Shown here: in pieces, positions 1-8,889 of the stretch | Layout: each line of letters opens with the position of its first letter | Position numbering within the stretch: the stretch's first letter is position 1 | Source of the DNA: Dyella acidiphila | Lineage (GTDB): Bacteria > Pseudomonadota > Gammaproteobacteria > Xanthomonadales > Rhodanobacteraceae | Direction of reading: 5' to 3' | Assembly: GCF_014863405.1 (NCBI RefSeq) | Contig: NZ_JACZZA010000003.1 | Location: 124,001 to 188,000 of the forward strand | Length of the DNA: 64,000 nucleotides | Program-made: the position numbers and the translations under genes | The notes under the pieces: model-generated | What the model was told of the DNA's origin: nothing | Databases searched by the model: none | The model's input: the letters and a program-made list of their open reading frames with translations, nothing else

Positions 1-329
1 TGGCATAGACGAAACAGTGCATGGCTTGAACCCGCGAAATCCGTAGTGGGTCGTGAAGGTTAGCAGCACGCCCTGTCAGCGTCGCCCCAATAACCAAGTA
101 GGCACATGGGGTAGGAGGCTGTAGCTGAATGCTGCAAGCGCACTTGCGCGGCCCCACCCGAGCCGGCAGAGTGCCCGCCGGGGTTATCAAACGCGCGTAT
201 GAAATTGGCCGTGATGCCCCCCGCCCAAACCCGAGCCGTCATTCCACCCGAGGGATGCCGATCCCTCGGCTGATGCCGGTCGCCCGTTGGCCGCACTCGT
301 CACCAAGAAGAAGCAGGAGCAAGCAAGCG
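1..329. other. Non-coding leader upstream of the FadL-type gene
   Basis: No convincing gene lies here. A strong AGGAGG at 113-118 precedes an ATG at 129 that is in frame with the porin gene. Starting there would bury the signal peptide behind 67 arginine- and proline-rich residues, so I take this as untranslated leader. It also holds the palindrome at 187-202. Confidence 0.5.
187..202. promoter_or_regulatory. PsrA-like operator upstream of the fatty-acid porin gene
   Basis: TCAAACGCGCGTATGA is a 16-bp palindrome with one mismatched symmetric pair. It contains CAAAC-N4-GTATG, close to the C/GAAAC-N2-4-GTTTG/C box recalled for PsrA, the TetR-family fatty-acid regulator of Pseudomonas. Fatty-acid control is plausible because the next gene is a FadL homologue. 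The match is by eye only, and no psrA gene is visible here. Confidence 0.4.
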
Positions 330-1745
330 ATGCACATGTTTTTCCGCAACACCGTTCGTGGTGGCCGTCCGTTCGCCCTCGCCGCGCTTGGCCTGGCCAT
401 CGCCGGTGCCCTGGCTGCGCCGCAGCAGGCCCGGGCCAGTGCTTTCCAGCTGAAGGAAGACAGTGCGCAGAGCATGGGCCGCGCTTATGCCGGTTCGCTG
501 ACTGCGGGCGGTGACGTATCGGTGGTGGCCAATGGCCCGGCCGCGATGAGCGATCTGAAGGGTACCTATTTCGAGGCGGACGTCACCGCGATCAACTTCG
601 GCACCAGCTTCAGCGGCAGCGCGCACGACGTATTGAACAACCCGATCAGCGGCAATAACGGCGGCAATGCCGGCACCACCATGCCGGTGCCGGCGTTCTT
701 CTTCGAAACGCAGCTGAGCGATCGCTGGCACGTGGGCGCGGCCTTCAGCGTGCCGTTCGGCTTCAAGACCCAGTACGACAACAACTGGGTGGGTCGTTAC
801 AACGCGATCGAGTCCAAGTTCGAATCGCTCGATGCCACGCTGTCGGCCTCCTATGACATCACCGACAACTTCAGCATCGGCGGCAGCGCCATCGCGCAGC
901 GCACCAGCGCCACGCTGAGCAATGCGATCAATTTCGCCAGCGTCGGCCTGGACCTGGCCGGTCCGAACTCGGCGCTGCAACTGCCGCCGAGTAAGGTTTA
1001 CAGCCTGATCCCGCCGGGCACCGACGGCTACGCCCGCATCACCGGCAGCAGCTGGGCCTGGGGTTGGCAACTGGGCAGCTACTGGAAGATCGATCCGCAG
1101 GATCGCCTCGCTTTCAACTACCGCTCCAAGATCAGCCACCGCCTGCAGGGCACGGCTGATTTTGCCGTGCCGCAGAACGTATCCACCCTGATCGGCCAGC
1201 TGGCGCCGGCACTGGGCCTGAACACCTCGAACCTGCCGTTCCAGAACACCGGCGGCACCGCCGACTTCACCACCCCGGCCGTGGCCACCGCCAGCTACTG
1301 GCACCAGGAAGACAAGTTCGGCTTCGGCATGGACGTGTCCTGGACCGAGTGGGACGTGTTCAAGAACCTCACCGTCAACTACGCCAACCCGTACCAGCCG
1401 GCCACCACCCAGGTGTTCAACTGGCATAACTCCTGGTACACCTCGATCGGCGGCGAGTACTACCTGACCGACCAGCTCACGCTGCGCGGCGGTATCGGCT
1501 TCGATACCACCCCCACCTCCGGCCCCACCCGCGATGTGCGCGTGCCGGACGAAACCCGCAAGCTGGCTTCGGTGGGCATCGGCTACAAGGCTACCGAGCA
1601 CTTCTCGATCAATGCTTCGTATGCGCACATCTTCGTGAACCGGGCGACCATCGCCACCGACGTCAGCGCCACCGAAGACACCATCACCGGCACCTCCAGC
1701 GACTACGGCAACCTGTTCGCCATTTCCGGCGTCTACAAGTTCTAA
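330..1745 (+). CDS. FadL-family outer membrane long-chain fatty acid / hydrophobic compound transporter
   Basis: About 471 aa. FadL proteins are 14-stranded outer-membrane barrels that take up long-chain fatty acids or other hydrophobic compounds by lateral diffusion. The ATG at 330 (or 336) follows AGGAG at 315-319 and gives a clear signal peptide: a basic n-region, the hydrophobic ALAALGLAIAGALA stretch and an A-x-A-like site. The mature N-terminus begins SAFQLKEDSAQSMGRAYAG, followed by the VVANGPAAMSDL segment typical of the FadL hatch. The C-terminus alternates aromatic residues and ends in YKF, as barrel proteins do. A 129 start with its own Shine-Dalgarno exists but would displace the signal peptide. 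Whether the true substrate is fatty acids cannot be read from sequence. Confidence 0.9.
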   Translation: MHMFFRNTVRGGRPFALAALGLAIAGALAAPQQARASAFQLKEDSAQSMGRAYAGSLTAGGDVSVVANGPAAMSDLKGTYFEADVTAINFGTSFSGSAHDVLNNPISGNNGGNAGTTMPVPAFFFETQLSDRWHVGAAFSVPFGFKTQYDNNWVGRYNAIESKFESLDATLSASYDITDNFSIGGSAIAQRTSATLSNAINFASVGLDLAGPNSALQLPPSKVYSLIPPGTDGYARITGSSWAWGWQLGSYWKIDPQDRLAFNYRSKISHRLQGTADFAVPQNVSTLIGQLAPALGLNTSNLPFQNTGGTADFTTPAVATASYWHQEDKFGFGMDVSWTEWDVFKNLTVNYANPYQPATTQVFNWHNSWYTSIGGEYYLTDQLTLRGGIGFDTTPTSGPTRDVRVPDETRKLASVGIGYKATEHFSINASYAHIFVNRATIATDVSATEDTITGTSSDYGNLFAISGVYKF

Positions 1746-1758
1746 GCTGCCGGCATCG

Positions 1759-1797
1759 AGGGCCTTCCCTGCTTCGGTCGGGAAGGCCCTTTGTTTT
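1759..1797 (+). terminator. Rho-independent terminator after the FadL-type gene
   Basis: An 11-bp perfect stem, AGGGCCTTCCC (1759-1769) pairing with GGGAAGGCCCT (1780-1790), encloses a 10-nt loop and is followed by TTGTTTT, 13 bp beyond the stop codon. Confidence 0.85.
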
Positions 1798-1918
1798 GCA
1801 GGGGATTGAGGCAACACGTCACAGCTCCATCAGGCGGCTTGTGGAGACCGCGTCATGGCGCAGGCGGTTCTGCTATAAAAGCCGGCGTCCCGTTACCTGC
1901 CTATGAGATCGGCAAGCA

Positions 1919-3052
1919 ATGCTGCAAACCGTTTCCGCCCGTCAGCATCTCCGCGAAGCGTTCGTGCCGCTGGCGGTAATGTTCCTTATTTCCCGGCTGG
2001 TACTGCTGGCGATTGCGGCAACAACGATGCAGCTGGCCGGCGTGCATGGCGAAGCGGCCTCGGTGGCGCACGTACTTTGCCGTTGGGATTGCAAGTGGTA
2101 CCTGGATATCGCCGCGAACGGCTACTCGCCGCTCGAGACGGGCGGTATTCCGGGCGAATCCAATTTCGGCTTCTATCCGCTGTTTCCGCTGCTGTTGCGG
2201 CTATTCATGCCGTTCAACGGCGGCGATGCTCTGCATGCCGGCATATTTGTATCGAATCTGTGCTTTTTCGGCGCGCTGTTCTATGTCTATCTGTATGTGC
2301 GCGAACTGGGCCTGGATCGGACGGTGGCCCTGCTGACGGCGGCGATATTGTGTGTTTTTCCGCAAAGCATCGTGTTCAGCGCGCCCTACACCGAAGGTCT
2401 GTGCCTGTTGCTGCTGGCTGCGGCGATGTATCACTTACGGCGCGAGCATTATCTGGCGGCAGGCGTGGCGGCGGCGATGTTGTCCGCGGCGCGGCCGAAC
2501 GGGGTGTTGTTTATTGTTTTTGCGGTTGTCTGGATCTGGCAACGTGATGGCCTGCGTGCCTTGCTGATGCCCTGGCGTGCCCCGGAAAAATTCATCCCCG
2601 TGGTATTCGCGCCGCTCGGTGCGTTTCTGTTCTTCGGCTATTGCCTGGTTGCCACTGGGGACGCGTTCGCGCATTCGTCCACTCAGCTCATCGGCTGGGG
2701 CTGGACGTTTGCGCCGCCATGGGAAAACGTACCGCAGCAATTGCATAGCGGCGGCAACTTCATGCTCGGCGCGCTGGTCAGCATAACGGTTGCCCTCTGC
2801 TCCTTGTTGCTGCTGCAGGAACGGTTGTACGCAGAATTTGCGTTTTGTATCGTCACCGTTGTGCTGATCTGGTGCGGGCAGGGCCTGGTATCGGTGTTCC
2901 GCTACTGGCTGGTGCTGTTTCCCGTCTGGATCGGCGTGGCGCGGGTCTTTGCGGCGCGGCCGCTTGGAGCGGCGCTGTTATGTGGAACGCTGGGCATGAT
3001 CAACGGCGTCCTGGCTTGCGCATGGGCACTCGGCATGGCGATTTCGATATGA
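1919..3052 (+). CDS. PIG-V-like mannosyltransferase family membrane protein
   Basis: 377 aa polytopic protein with about eight to ten membrane segments. The hallmark motifs of the PIG-V/GPI mannosyltransferase 2 group (GT-C fold) are present in order: RWDCKWYLDIAANGY near residue 60, FYPLFPLL near 85, PYTEG near 155 and SAARPNG near 190. The RWD acidic residue sits at the expected catalytic position in the first extracytoplasmic loop. Bacterial members probably transfer a sugar from a polyprenyl-phosphate donor on the periplasmic face; acceptor and sugar are unknown. The ATG at 1919 is chosen because the homology begins soon after. TATAAA at 1874-1879 could be a -10 element, but I see no good -35. 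The stop overlaps the next start (ATGA), indicating coupled translation. Confidence 0.75.
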   Translation: MLQTVSARQHLREAFVPLAVMFLISRLVLLAIAATTMQLAGVHGEAASVAHVLCRWDCKWYLDIAANGYSPLETGGIPGESNFGFYPLFPLLLRLFMPFNGGDALHAGIFVSNLCFFGALFYVYLYVRELGLDRTVALLTAAILCVFPQSIVFSAPYTEGLCLLLLAAAMYHLRREHYLAAGVAAAMLSAARPNGVLFIVFAVVWIWQRDGLRALLMPWRAPEKFIPVVFAPLGAFLFFGYCLVATGDAFAHSSTQLIGWGWTFAPPWENVPQQLHSGGNFMLGALVSITVALCSLLLLQERLYAEFAFCIVTVVLIWCGQGLVSVFRYWLVLFPVWIGVARVFAARPLGAALLCGTLGMINGVLACAWALGMAISI

Positions 3053-3657
3053 CCGCTCCGGCATGGCGGCGAGGGGTGTTGTTCGGGGCGCTATTGGTGC
3101 TGGGTGCCGGCTACATCGCCGCCTATGCGCTGTTTGTCACGCACAGCGAAAATTTCATCGTGGTGCAGCGCAATCGCCAGGCCACGCTATTCAGTCAGGC
3201 GCATCCGCTGTTGCCGCCGGCGACCTTGACCTTCGGCAGTAGCGGCCATGACAACGCCTATCTCGGCAATGGCTGGATCATGCTGCGCGATCATCACGGC
3301 ATGTGGATGGCCGCCAACGATGCCTTGGTGATGCTGGCTACTGCTCCGCGCAATGCCGATCGGGTGCTTAGCCTGCAGACCATGGTGGCGACCACGCCGC
3401 AACAGCCGCGCAATCGGGTGGAAGTGTCGGTCAACGGACACGTGCTGGGTTCATGGGAGCGCGGTGGTCCCGACGGCATGACGCCGATTGCCGTGCGTGT
3501 GCCAGGCGCGTTGGTGCGAACGGGAATGCTGCGGGTGAAGATCCATGTCGATCGCCTGGCCTCTCTTTACCGCCAGGATGTCGGCGACAGCAGGGATGGG
3601 CAGCACGTCGGGATTACTGCCATTTCGCTCGATCAGGTGGACAGCGCGCCGCACTAA
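3049..3657 (+). CDS. Hypothetical membrane-anchored protein coupled to the mannosyltransferase
   Basis: 202 aa, family not recognised. The ATG at 3049 overlaps the upstream stop as ATGA, so both are probably made from one mRNA by translational coupling. The N-terminus has one hydrophobic helix (GVLFGALLVLGAGYIAAYAL, residues 9-28) after a basic stretch, consistent with an uncleaved anchor or signal. The rest looks like a soluble periplasmic beta-rich domain (EVSVNGHVLGSW, IAVRVPGALV, LRVKIHVDRL), reminiscent of carbohydrate-binding or jelly-roll folds, though I cannot assign one. Context suggests a partner or acceptor-binding subunit for the glycosyltransferase; this is inference. Confidence 0.7.
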   Translation: MTAPAWRRGVLFGALLVLGAGYIAAYALFVTHSENFIVVQRNRQATLFSQAHPLLPPATLTFGSSGHDNAYLGNGWIMLRDHHGMWMAANDALVMLATAPRNADRVLSLQTMVATTPQQPRNRVEVSVNGHVLGSWERGGPDGMTPIAVRVPGALVRTGMLRVKIHVDRLASLYRQDVGDSRDGQHVGITAISLDQVDSAPH

Positions 3658-3678
3658 CGCGTCGCGCGCCGCAGCGTA

Positions 3679-5094
3679 TCAACCGCGGCGCAGCAAGATC
3701 TCCAGCATCTGTCGGAACCGCTTGCCATACGGCGGATTGAGCAGCCCGGTACCGTTGAAGCGCGCCTGCCGGAATACCGGCTTCATATGCGAGAACGTGC
3801 GGAAGCCGGCTTCGCCGTGATAGCTGCCCATGCCTGAAGGGCCGACACCGCCGAACGGCAGGCTGTGCTGGGCGATGTGATAAAGCGTGTCGTTGAGGCT
3901 GACGCCACCGGCATGCGTACGTGCCAGCACCCGGTCGATACGCGCCTGTTCCTGCTCGAACAGATACAGTGCCAGCGGGCGTGGATGACGCGCCACGTAA
4001 TCGATGGCCTCGTCGAGCTGGTCATAGGGCAGCAGCGGCAGCAGCGGGCCGAAGATTTCCTCCTGCATCACCAGCATGTCGTCGTGCACACCGGTCAGCA
4101 GCACCGGCGTAAGCAGTCGCCGCTCGGAGCGGTCTTCCACGTCGGCCAGCCTGGTTACGCTGGCGCCCGCGTTTTCCGCGCCGTCGCGCAGATTGGCCAG
4201 GCGCTGGTAGTGGCGTTCGGTGGCGATGCTCGCGTATTGCGGATTGCGCGCCAGATCGGGATAAAGACGCGCCGCCGCCGCGCGCGCCGCCGCGGTGAAA
4301 CGCGCCACGTCGGCGCGCGGCAGCAAGACGTAGTCGGGTGCGATGCAGGTCTGTCCGGCGTTGACCAGCTTGCCGAACACGATGCGTTCCACCGCGTGCT
4401 CGAAGCGTGCGCCGGGACCGATGATGGCCGGCGATTTGCCGCCCAGTTCCAGGGTCACCGGGGTGAGATTGGCGGCCGCCGCGCGCATCACGTGATGGCC
4501 CACGGCGGTGGAGCCGGTGAACAGCAAGTGGTCGAACGGCAATGCGGCGAAAGCCTGGCCTACCGACGCATCGCCATTCACCACCAGCACCTCGTCGGGC
4601 TGGAAGTGGTGCGAGACCAGCTCGGCGAACAGCTGCGAGAAGCGCGGGGTGAACTCGCTCATCTTCACCATCACGCGATTACCGGCTGCGAGCGCATCGG
4701 CCAGCGGACCCACCGCCAGATACAGCGGGTAATTCCACGGCACGATGATGCCGACTACACCCAGCGGCTGCGGGCGCATTTCCGTGCGCGCCGGCAGGAA
4801 CGCCAGGCCGGCCAATGCACGGCGCGGTTTCATCCAGCGCCGGCCATGGCGCAGTGCGTGGCGAATCGCCGAGAGGCTGGGAAATACCTCCAGCATTTCG
4901 GTTTCTTCGCGCGGTCGGCAGCCGAAGTCGGCGTGGATGGCCTCGGCGATGTGCTGGCGATGCTGGTACACCATCGCCTCCAGCGCGCGCAGGCGGCGCG
5001 CGCGCGTGCGCCAGTCGGGCAGCGGCTCGCTTGCCTGCACGGCACGCAGGCGTGCCAGTTCGCTGGGCAGGTCCAGATGATCAGGCTGGTTCAT
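3679..5094 (-). CDS. Coniferyl-aldehyde-type NAD(P)-dependent aldehyde dehydrogenase
   Basis: 471 aa member of the aldehyde dehydrogenase superfamily that resembles coniferyl aldehyde dehydrogenases (CalB type), which oxidise aromatic or long-chain aldehydes to acids. Visible motifs: VPWNYPLYL near 118-126, the cofactor-site pair K144/E147 in VMVKMSEF, FTGSTAVG near 192, the general base E216 in LELGGKSP and the nucleophile C250 in NAGQTCIAPDY. The length is typical of this soluble subgroup and there is no signal peptide. It starts 23 bp after the TonB receptor stop, so it is probably the last gene of the kinase-aldolase-aminotransferase operon and may oxidise an aldehyde made there. The substrate name is only a family label. 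Confidence 0.85.
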   Translation of the reverse strand: MNQPDHLDLPSELARLRAVQASEPLPDWRTRARRLRALEAMVYQHRQHIAEAIHADFGCRPREETEMLEVFPSLSAIRHALRHGRRWMKPRRALAGLAFLPARTEMRPQPLGVVGIIVPWNYPLYLAVGPLADALAAGNRVMVKMSEFTPRFSQLFAELVSHHFQPDEVLVVNGDASVGQAFAALPFDHLLFTGSTAVGHHVMRAAAANLTPVTLELGGKSPAIIGPGARFEHAVERIVFGKLVNAGQTCIAPDYVLLPRADVARFTAAARAAAARLYPDLARNPQYASIATERHYQRLANLRDGAENAGASVTRLADVEDRSERRLLTPVLLTGVHDDMLVMQEEIFGPLLPLLPYDQLDEAIDYVARHPRPLALYLFEQEQARIDRVLARTHAGGVSLNDTLYHIAQHSLPFGGVGPSGMGSYHGEAGFRTFSHMKPVFRQARFNGTGLLNPPYGKRFRQMLEILLRRG

Positions 5095-5117
5095 GATGGC
5101 CGTGGCGCCTCCCCCGT

Positions 5118-7595
5118 TCAGAACTTCGTGCGCAGCTCGATACCGTATACGCGCGGCGGCGTTACGATAGCGTAGGGCGTGCCGAAGTCGTTGGTGCTGT
5201 CATTGCCGATGCTCACCACGTAGCGCTTGTTGAACATGTTGTTGACGTACAGCGCCACGCCCCAGCGCTGGTCCGGCGTGTGCCAGTCCAGGCGCGCATC
5301 GGTGCGCTGGGTGGAGGTGCCGACCGTAAACAGCGGGGTGCTCAGGCAGGTGCCCTGCACACCGGAGTCGGCGTTGCAGCGCGTCGGGCCGCGATAGGCG
5401 TATTGCAGGTTGAATTCCAGATTGCCGCGGTAGACGCCAAACCAGGTGTAGTCCATGCCGGCGGTGGCGGAGAAGGTCGGCTCGCCGGTGGGCTGGCCGT
5501 TGAGGCTGACGCCGGAGGTGGAGACGCCCTGGATGTAGGTGCTGTCGATATAGGCGCTGGTGAAATTCAGGCGCAACGCATTCACCGGCTGCCACTGTGC
5601 TTCCACATCCAGGCCGTGCGCATGCTGGTCGCTGGTCATCACCGTATAGAACGGCACGCCCGAACCGTTGAAGTTCGGATCGAGCACCGAAGACTGCAGG
5701 TTGGAATAGCGGTAGTAATACGCCGACGCGTTGAACATCAGGTTGTACTGCGGGAACACCGCTTTCACGCCGCCCTCGTAGTTCCACACTTTTTCGGGCG
5801 CATACAGCGAGCCGACCTGCAGGCTGTTGTAGCCGCCGGCCTTGTAGCCCTTGGTCACCGAGACATAACCCATCACGTCGGGCGTGAACTTGTAGCTGAG
5901 CACGGCGCGCGGGCTGAAATCGTGCCAGCTGTGCTGGGTCTGCACCCATTGGCCGACCGCATTGGGAAAGATCAGGTTGGTGCCGAACGCATTCAGCGCC
6001 TGCTGCGCATCCGGCGGCAGGATGCCGAAGATGCCGCTGCTGACCAGTTGCGCAACGGTCTGGTCGAAGGCGTTGGCCTGGCGCAGCGGCGTGTACCAGG
6101 TGAAATCCTTCTGGTCCTCGGTGTAGCGCAGGCCGGTGGTCAGGTCGAGCTGGTCGTTGAGATGCCAGATCACGTCGCCGAACGCGGCATAGGCCTTGAA
6201 GTGGCCGACGTTGTTGATCTCCTCGCGCCACGGGTCGCCGAGCAGGTTGTAGGGCAGGCCGAACTGCTGCAGACCCTGCGTGATCTCGGTCAGCGGCAAT
6301 CCTTCGTTGTCGACGTTCTGCGCCAGCGTGTCGAGGCTGTAGGTGTTGGTGTTGACCTGGCTGGTCTGGCGCGCCTGCTCGGAATAGGCGCTGACCCCGG
6401 CGACCCAGTCCATCAGGTCGTTGTCGCCGGCCAGCTTGAACTCCTGGTAGTAGCTGTTGTTGTGCTCGATATTGGCGGTGTCGAGGTAGCTGACGATGTG
6501 GTCGGTGCCGTCGTTGTCTTCGTCGTTGAAGGTATTGAAATGCCGCCAGGCGGTGGTGGAGGTAAGGCTGCCCCAGGAGAACGAGTGATCGATGATCAGG
6601 GTGGAGCCGTCAAAGTGGCGCCACTCGGCGGCCTGGCTGGCGTCGTTGTACAGCGGCGCGTTGAGCGGATCGAGGTAGGTTTGCGGATTGGGCGGAAACG
6701 GCGGCCGCTGGTACGTGTTGTTGGACAGCGCCACCAGGCCGATCGCCGGCTGCGGCGGCTGGTCCAGGCGCTCGTGATCCCACGACCACAGCAGGCGCGT
6801 ATCTGACGTGATGTTCCAGCGGTAGACCATGCGGGTGCCCCAGTCATCGTTGCGGCCGTAATGCTGGCCGGTGGCCTGGTCGCGGATCCAGCCGTTGCTC
6901 TGGTTGTCCAGCACGCTGATGCGCAGCGCCATATCCTGGTTGAGCGGGATATTCACCAGCGCGCTTTCGTATTTCTCGCCGTAGTTGCCGAAGCGCACCA
7001 GCGCATTACCCTCGAACTTGTCGGTGGGTTCGTTGGTGACGATGGAGATCGCGCCGCCCGCCGCATTGCGGCCGAACAGCGTGCCCTGCGGGCCCTTCAG
7101 TACTTCGATGCGGTCGATATCGTTGAACGCCAGCAGGGCGCCGCCGGAACGCGCGGCATACACGCCGTCGATATACACACCCACTGCCGATTCGGTACCG
7201 ATGCCGAAGTCGCTGGTGCTGATGCCGCGCAGCGAATAATTCGGCTGCGTCGGCTGGCTGCCGCTTACCACCAGCCCCGGCACGAACAGCGAGATCTTGC
7301 TCAGATCCGTGGCCGCCTGCGTGGATATCTGCTGTGCGGTAAGAATCTGCAGCGGAATCGGCACCTGTTCCATCTGCTGCGAGCGGCTTTGCGCGGTAAC
7401 GGTGATATTGCCCAGCTGCTTGGCCTGGCTGGCGTCGGCGGCGGTCTTGCTGGCGGTTTGCTTGCCGGCAGGCGGATTGCTGTTCGCATCCTGGCCCTGT
7501 GCGCCGCCCGGCCAGCAGGCGCCGAGCAACAGTGCCGCGCCGCCGAACATCGCCTGGCGCAGGCACCTGGATAAAGTACGTTGCCGCATCGTCAT
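5118..7595 (-). CDS. TonB-dependent outer membrane receptor of the catabolic-type operon
   Basis: 825 aa. The ATG at 7595 has GGGGAG six bases upstream; a second ATG lies two codons in. A signal peptide (basic MTMRQRTLSRCLRQ, then hydrophobic FGGAALLLGA) precedes a Gln/Ala-rich linker and a TonB-box-like ITVTAQSR. The plug domain shows LRGISTSDFGIG, VYIDGVYAAR and IEVLKGPQGTLFGRNAAGG. The rest is a beta-barrel ending in a C-terminal Phe. It resembles sphingomonad-style receptors that import substrates other than iron, and there is no ferric-siderophore context here. It lies 59 bp after the MFS permease gene and 23 bp before the aldehyde dehydrogenase gene, and presumably provides outer-membrane entry for the operon's substrate. 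Confidence 0.9.
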   Translation of the reverse strand: MTMRQRTLSRCLRQAMFGGAALLLGACWPGGAQGQDANSNPPAGKQTASKTAADASQAKQLGNITVTAQSRSQQMEQVPIPLQILTAQQISTQAATDLSKISLFVPGLVVSGSQPTQPNYSLRGISTSDFGIGTESAVGVYIDGVYAARSGGALLAFNDIDRIEVLKGPQGTLFGRNAAGGAISIVTNEPTDKFEGNALVRFGNYGEKYESALVNIPLNQDMALRISVLDNQSNGWIRDQATGQHYGRNDDWGTRMVYRWNITSDTRLLWSWDHERLDQPPQPAIGLVALSNNTYQRPPFPPNPQTYLDPLNAPLYNDASQAAEWRHFDGSTLIIDHSFSWGSLTSTTAWRHFNTFNDEDNDGTDHIVSYLDTANIEHNNSYYQEFKLAGDNDLMDWVAGVSAYSEQARQTSQVNTNTYSLDTLAQNVDNEGLPLTEITQGLQQFGLPYNLLGDPWREEINNVGHFKAYAAFGDVIWHLNDQLDLTTGLRYTEDQKDFTWYTPLRQANAFDQTVAQLVSSGIFGILPPDAQQALNAFGTNLIFPNAVGQWVQTQHSWHDFSPRAVLSYKFTPDVMGYVSVTKGYKAGGYNSLQVGSLYAPEKVWNYEGGVKAVFPQYNLMFNASAYYYRYSNLQSSVLDPNFNGSGVPFYTVMTSDQHAHGLDVEAQWQPVNALRLNFTSAYIDSTYIQGVSTSGVSLNGQPTGEPTFSATAGMDYTWFGVYRGNLEFNLQYAYRGPTRCNADSGVQGTCLSTPLFTVGTSTQRTDARLDWHTPDQRWGVALYVNNMFNKRYVVSIGNDSTNDFGTPYAIVTPPRVYGIELRTKF

Positions 7596-7654
7596 GTCGA
7601 TCTCCCCTCTCGCTGTGTCGGATTGCATCGCCGCATCAGGCCGATGCATCGCGT

Positions 7655-8842
7655 TTATTTGAAGTGCTCGCCTCCGGCCAAAACCCCGTTCCCGTCGCCG
7701 GAAGGAGCGCGAAACTTCACCAACAACAAAGCCACCACTACGCACACCGCGAATCCCGCCGCGATCAACGGTATGCCTTGTACATCGTCGCCGTGCACGC
7801 TGAACGAAGCGGCCAGCGGCCCGAAGCCGGAACCCAGCAGCTGCGCCGGCGGCACCAGCAGGGCGATGCGCCCGTGCGGATCGATCTGGAACGCCAGGCG
7901 CACGTGGAACGGCATCTGGAACAGCCAGGCAAAACCGAATACTGCGCAGAGCGCGGTAAAACGCCATGGATCGGGCGTGGCCAGCTGGTGCATGCCCAGG
8001 CCGATCATGGCCACTACCACGGCGCTGGCCACCAGCGTCGGGCCGACGCGCCAGCGACGTACCACCAGCGCGGCCAAGCTGCCGCCGATGACCTGCATCA
8101 GCAACGTCAGCGCCACCAGGGCATCCGCGTTGCCGCCGGCAATGCCGGCGTGCTTGCTCAAGGGTTCCAGATACGCCCACAGCGTGCCGATCGCACTCAG
8201 ATGTGCAAAGGGCACCAGCAGGGCAAACAGGCCGCGCCATGACACGATCGACGGCATGATCGCATCGCTATGCGAGCCGACCTGGCGCGGCAGGCGCGAG
8301 ATCACCAACAGCGGGGTGATACACACCGCCGCCAGCACCACAAAGCCGGCCTGCCAGCCCAGCGCATGCAGCGGCAACTTGGCCAGCGCAAGCGCCACCA
8401 GCGCCTGGGTCAGCGTTTGTGCGGTGAGAAAAATGCCGGCCAGGCGGTCGGGCTCATGCGAGCGCACGATCACCACGGTAGTGATCCAGAACAGGCTCGC
8501 TTCCAGCAGCCCGGCCAGCACGCGTATCGCGGCGCAGGTTGCGTCGCCGTGCACGAGCAGGGTGAGCAGATTCACCATCACGAGCAGCAAGCTGCCGCAG
8601 ATCGCCACCGGGCGAAGATGCTGCAAGGGCAGGAATTTTTCCGCTAGTACCACGCCGATGCCGAGTGCGAAGATTTCGCCCATCGCCACGATGCCGACGC
8701 CTTCCATCGAAATGCGCTGCTGCTCGACCAGATCGCCCAGCAGTGCCGGCTGCAGGCCCAGCATCATCAGCGCCACGCAACCCACCGCCAGCGCGGCGGC
8801 GCGTTCGGAGCGGCGGAAGGTGAGCGACACGGCGGTGCTCAT
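7655..8842 (-). CDS. Major facilitator superfamily transporter
   Basis: 395 aa, about twelve predicted transmembrane segments in two halves, with a basic cytoplasmic region between them (residues 187-205, including SRLPRQVGS). The first helices follow a short basic N-terminus. The family is clear from overall architecture, but I do not recognise a substrate-specific subgroup. It lies between the degenerate aldolase gene (47 bp) and the TonB receptor gene (59 bp) on the same strand, so the pair probably moves one compound across both membranes, inward if the operon is catabolic or outward if it is biosynthetic. Confidence 0.8.
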   Translation of the reverse strand: MSTAVSLTFRRSERAAALAVGCVALMMLGLQPALLGDLVEQQRISMEGVGIVAMGEIFALGIGVVLAEKFLPLQHLRPVAICGSLLLVMVNLLTLLVHGDATCAAIRVLAGLLEASLFWITTVVIVRSHEPDRLAGIFLTAQTLTQALVALALAKLPLHALGWQAGFVVLAAVCITPLLVISRLPRQVGSHSDAIMPSIVSWRGLFALLVPFAHLSAIGTLWAYLEPLSKHAGIAGGNADALVALTLLMQVIGGSLAALVVRRWRVGPTLVASAVVVAMIGLGMHQLATPDPWRFTALCAVFGFAWLFQMPFHVRLAFQIDPHGRIALLVPPAQLLGSGFGPLAASFSVHGDDVQGIPLIAAGFAVCVVVALLLVKFRAPSGDGNGVLAGGEHFK

Positions 8843-8889
8843 CGGCCGGCCCTCCCTTGCAGTTTGCTATGTCGATGCATGCATGCGCC

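Noticed and set aside
129-329. N-terminal extension of the FadL-type protein from ATG 129 with a perfect AGGAGG
   Set aside because: It would place 67 basic, proline-rich residues before a normal signal peptide, incompatible with an outer-membrane protein; the start at 330 is better.
7600-8240. A longer TonB receptor extending over the MFS gene
   Set aside because: The upstream part of that frame is antisense-like noise in phase with the MFS gene; the signal peptide and ribosome site define the start at 7595.
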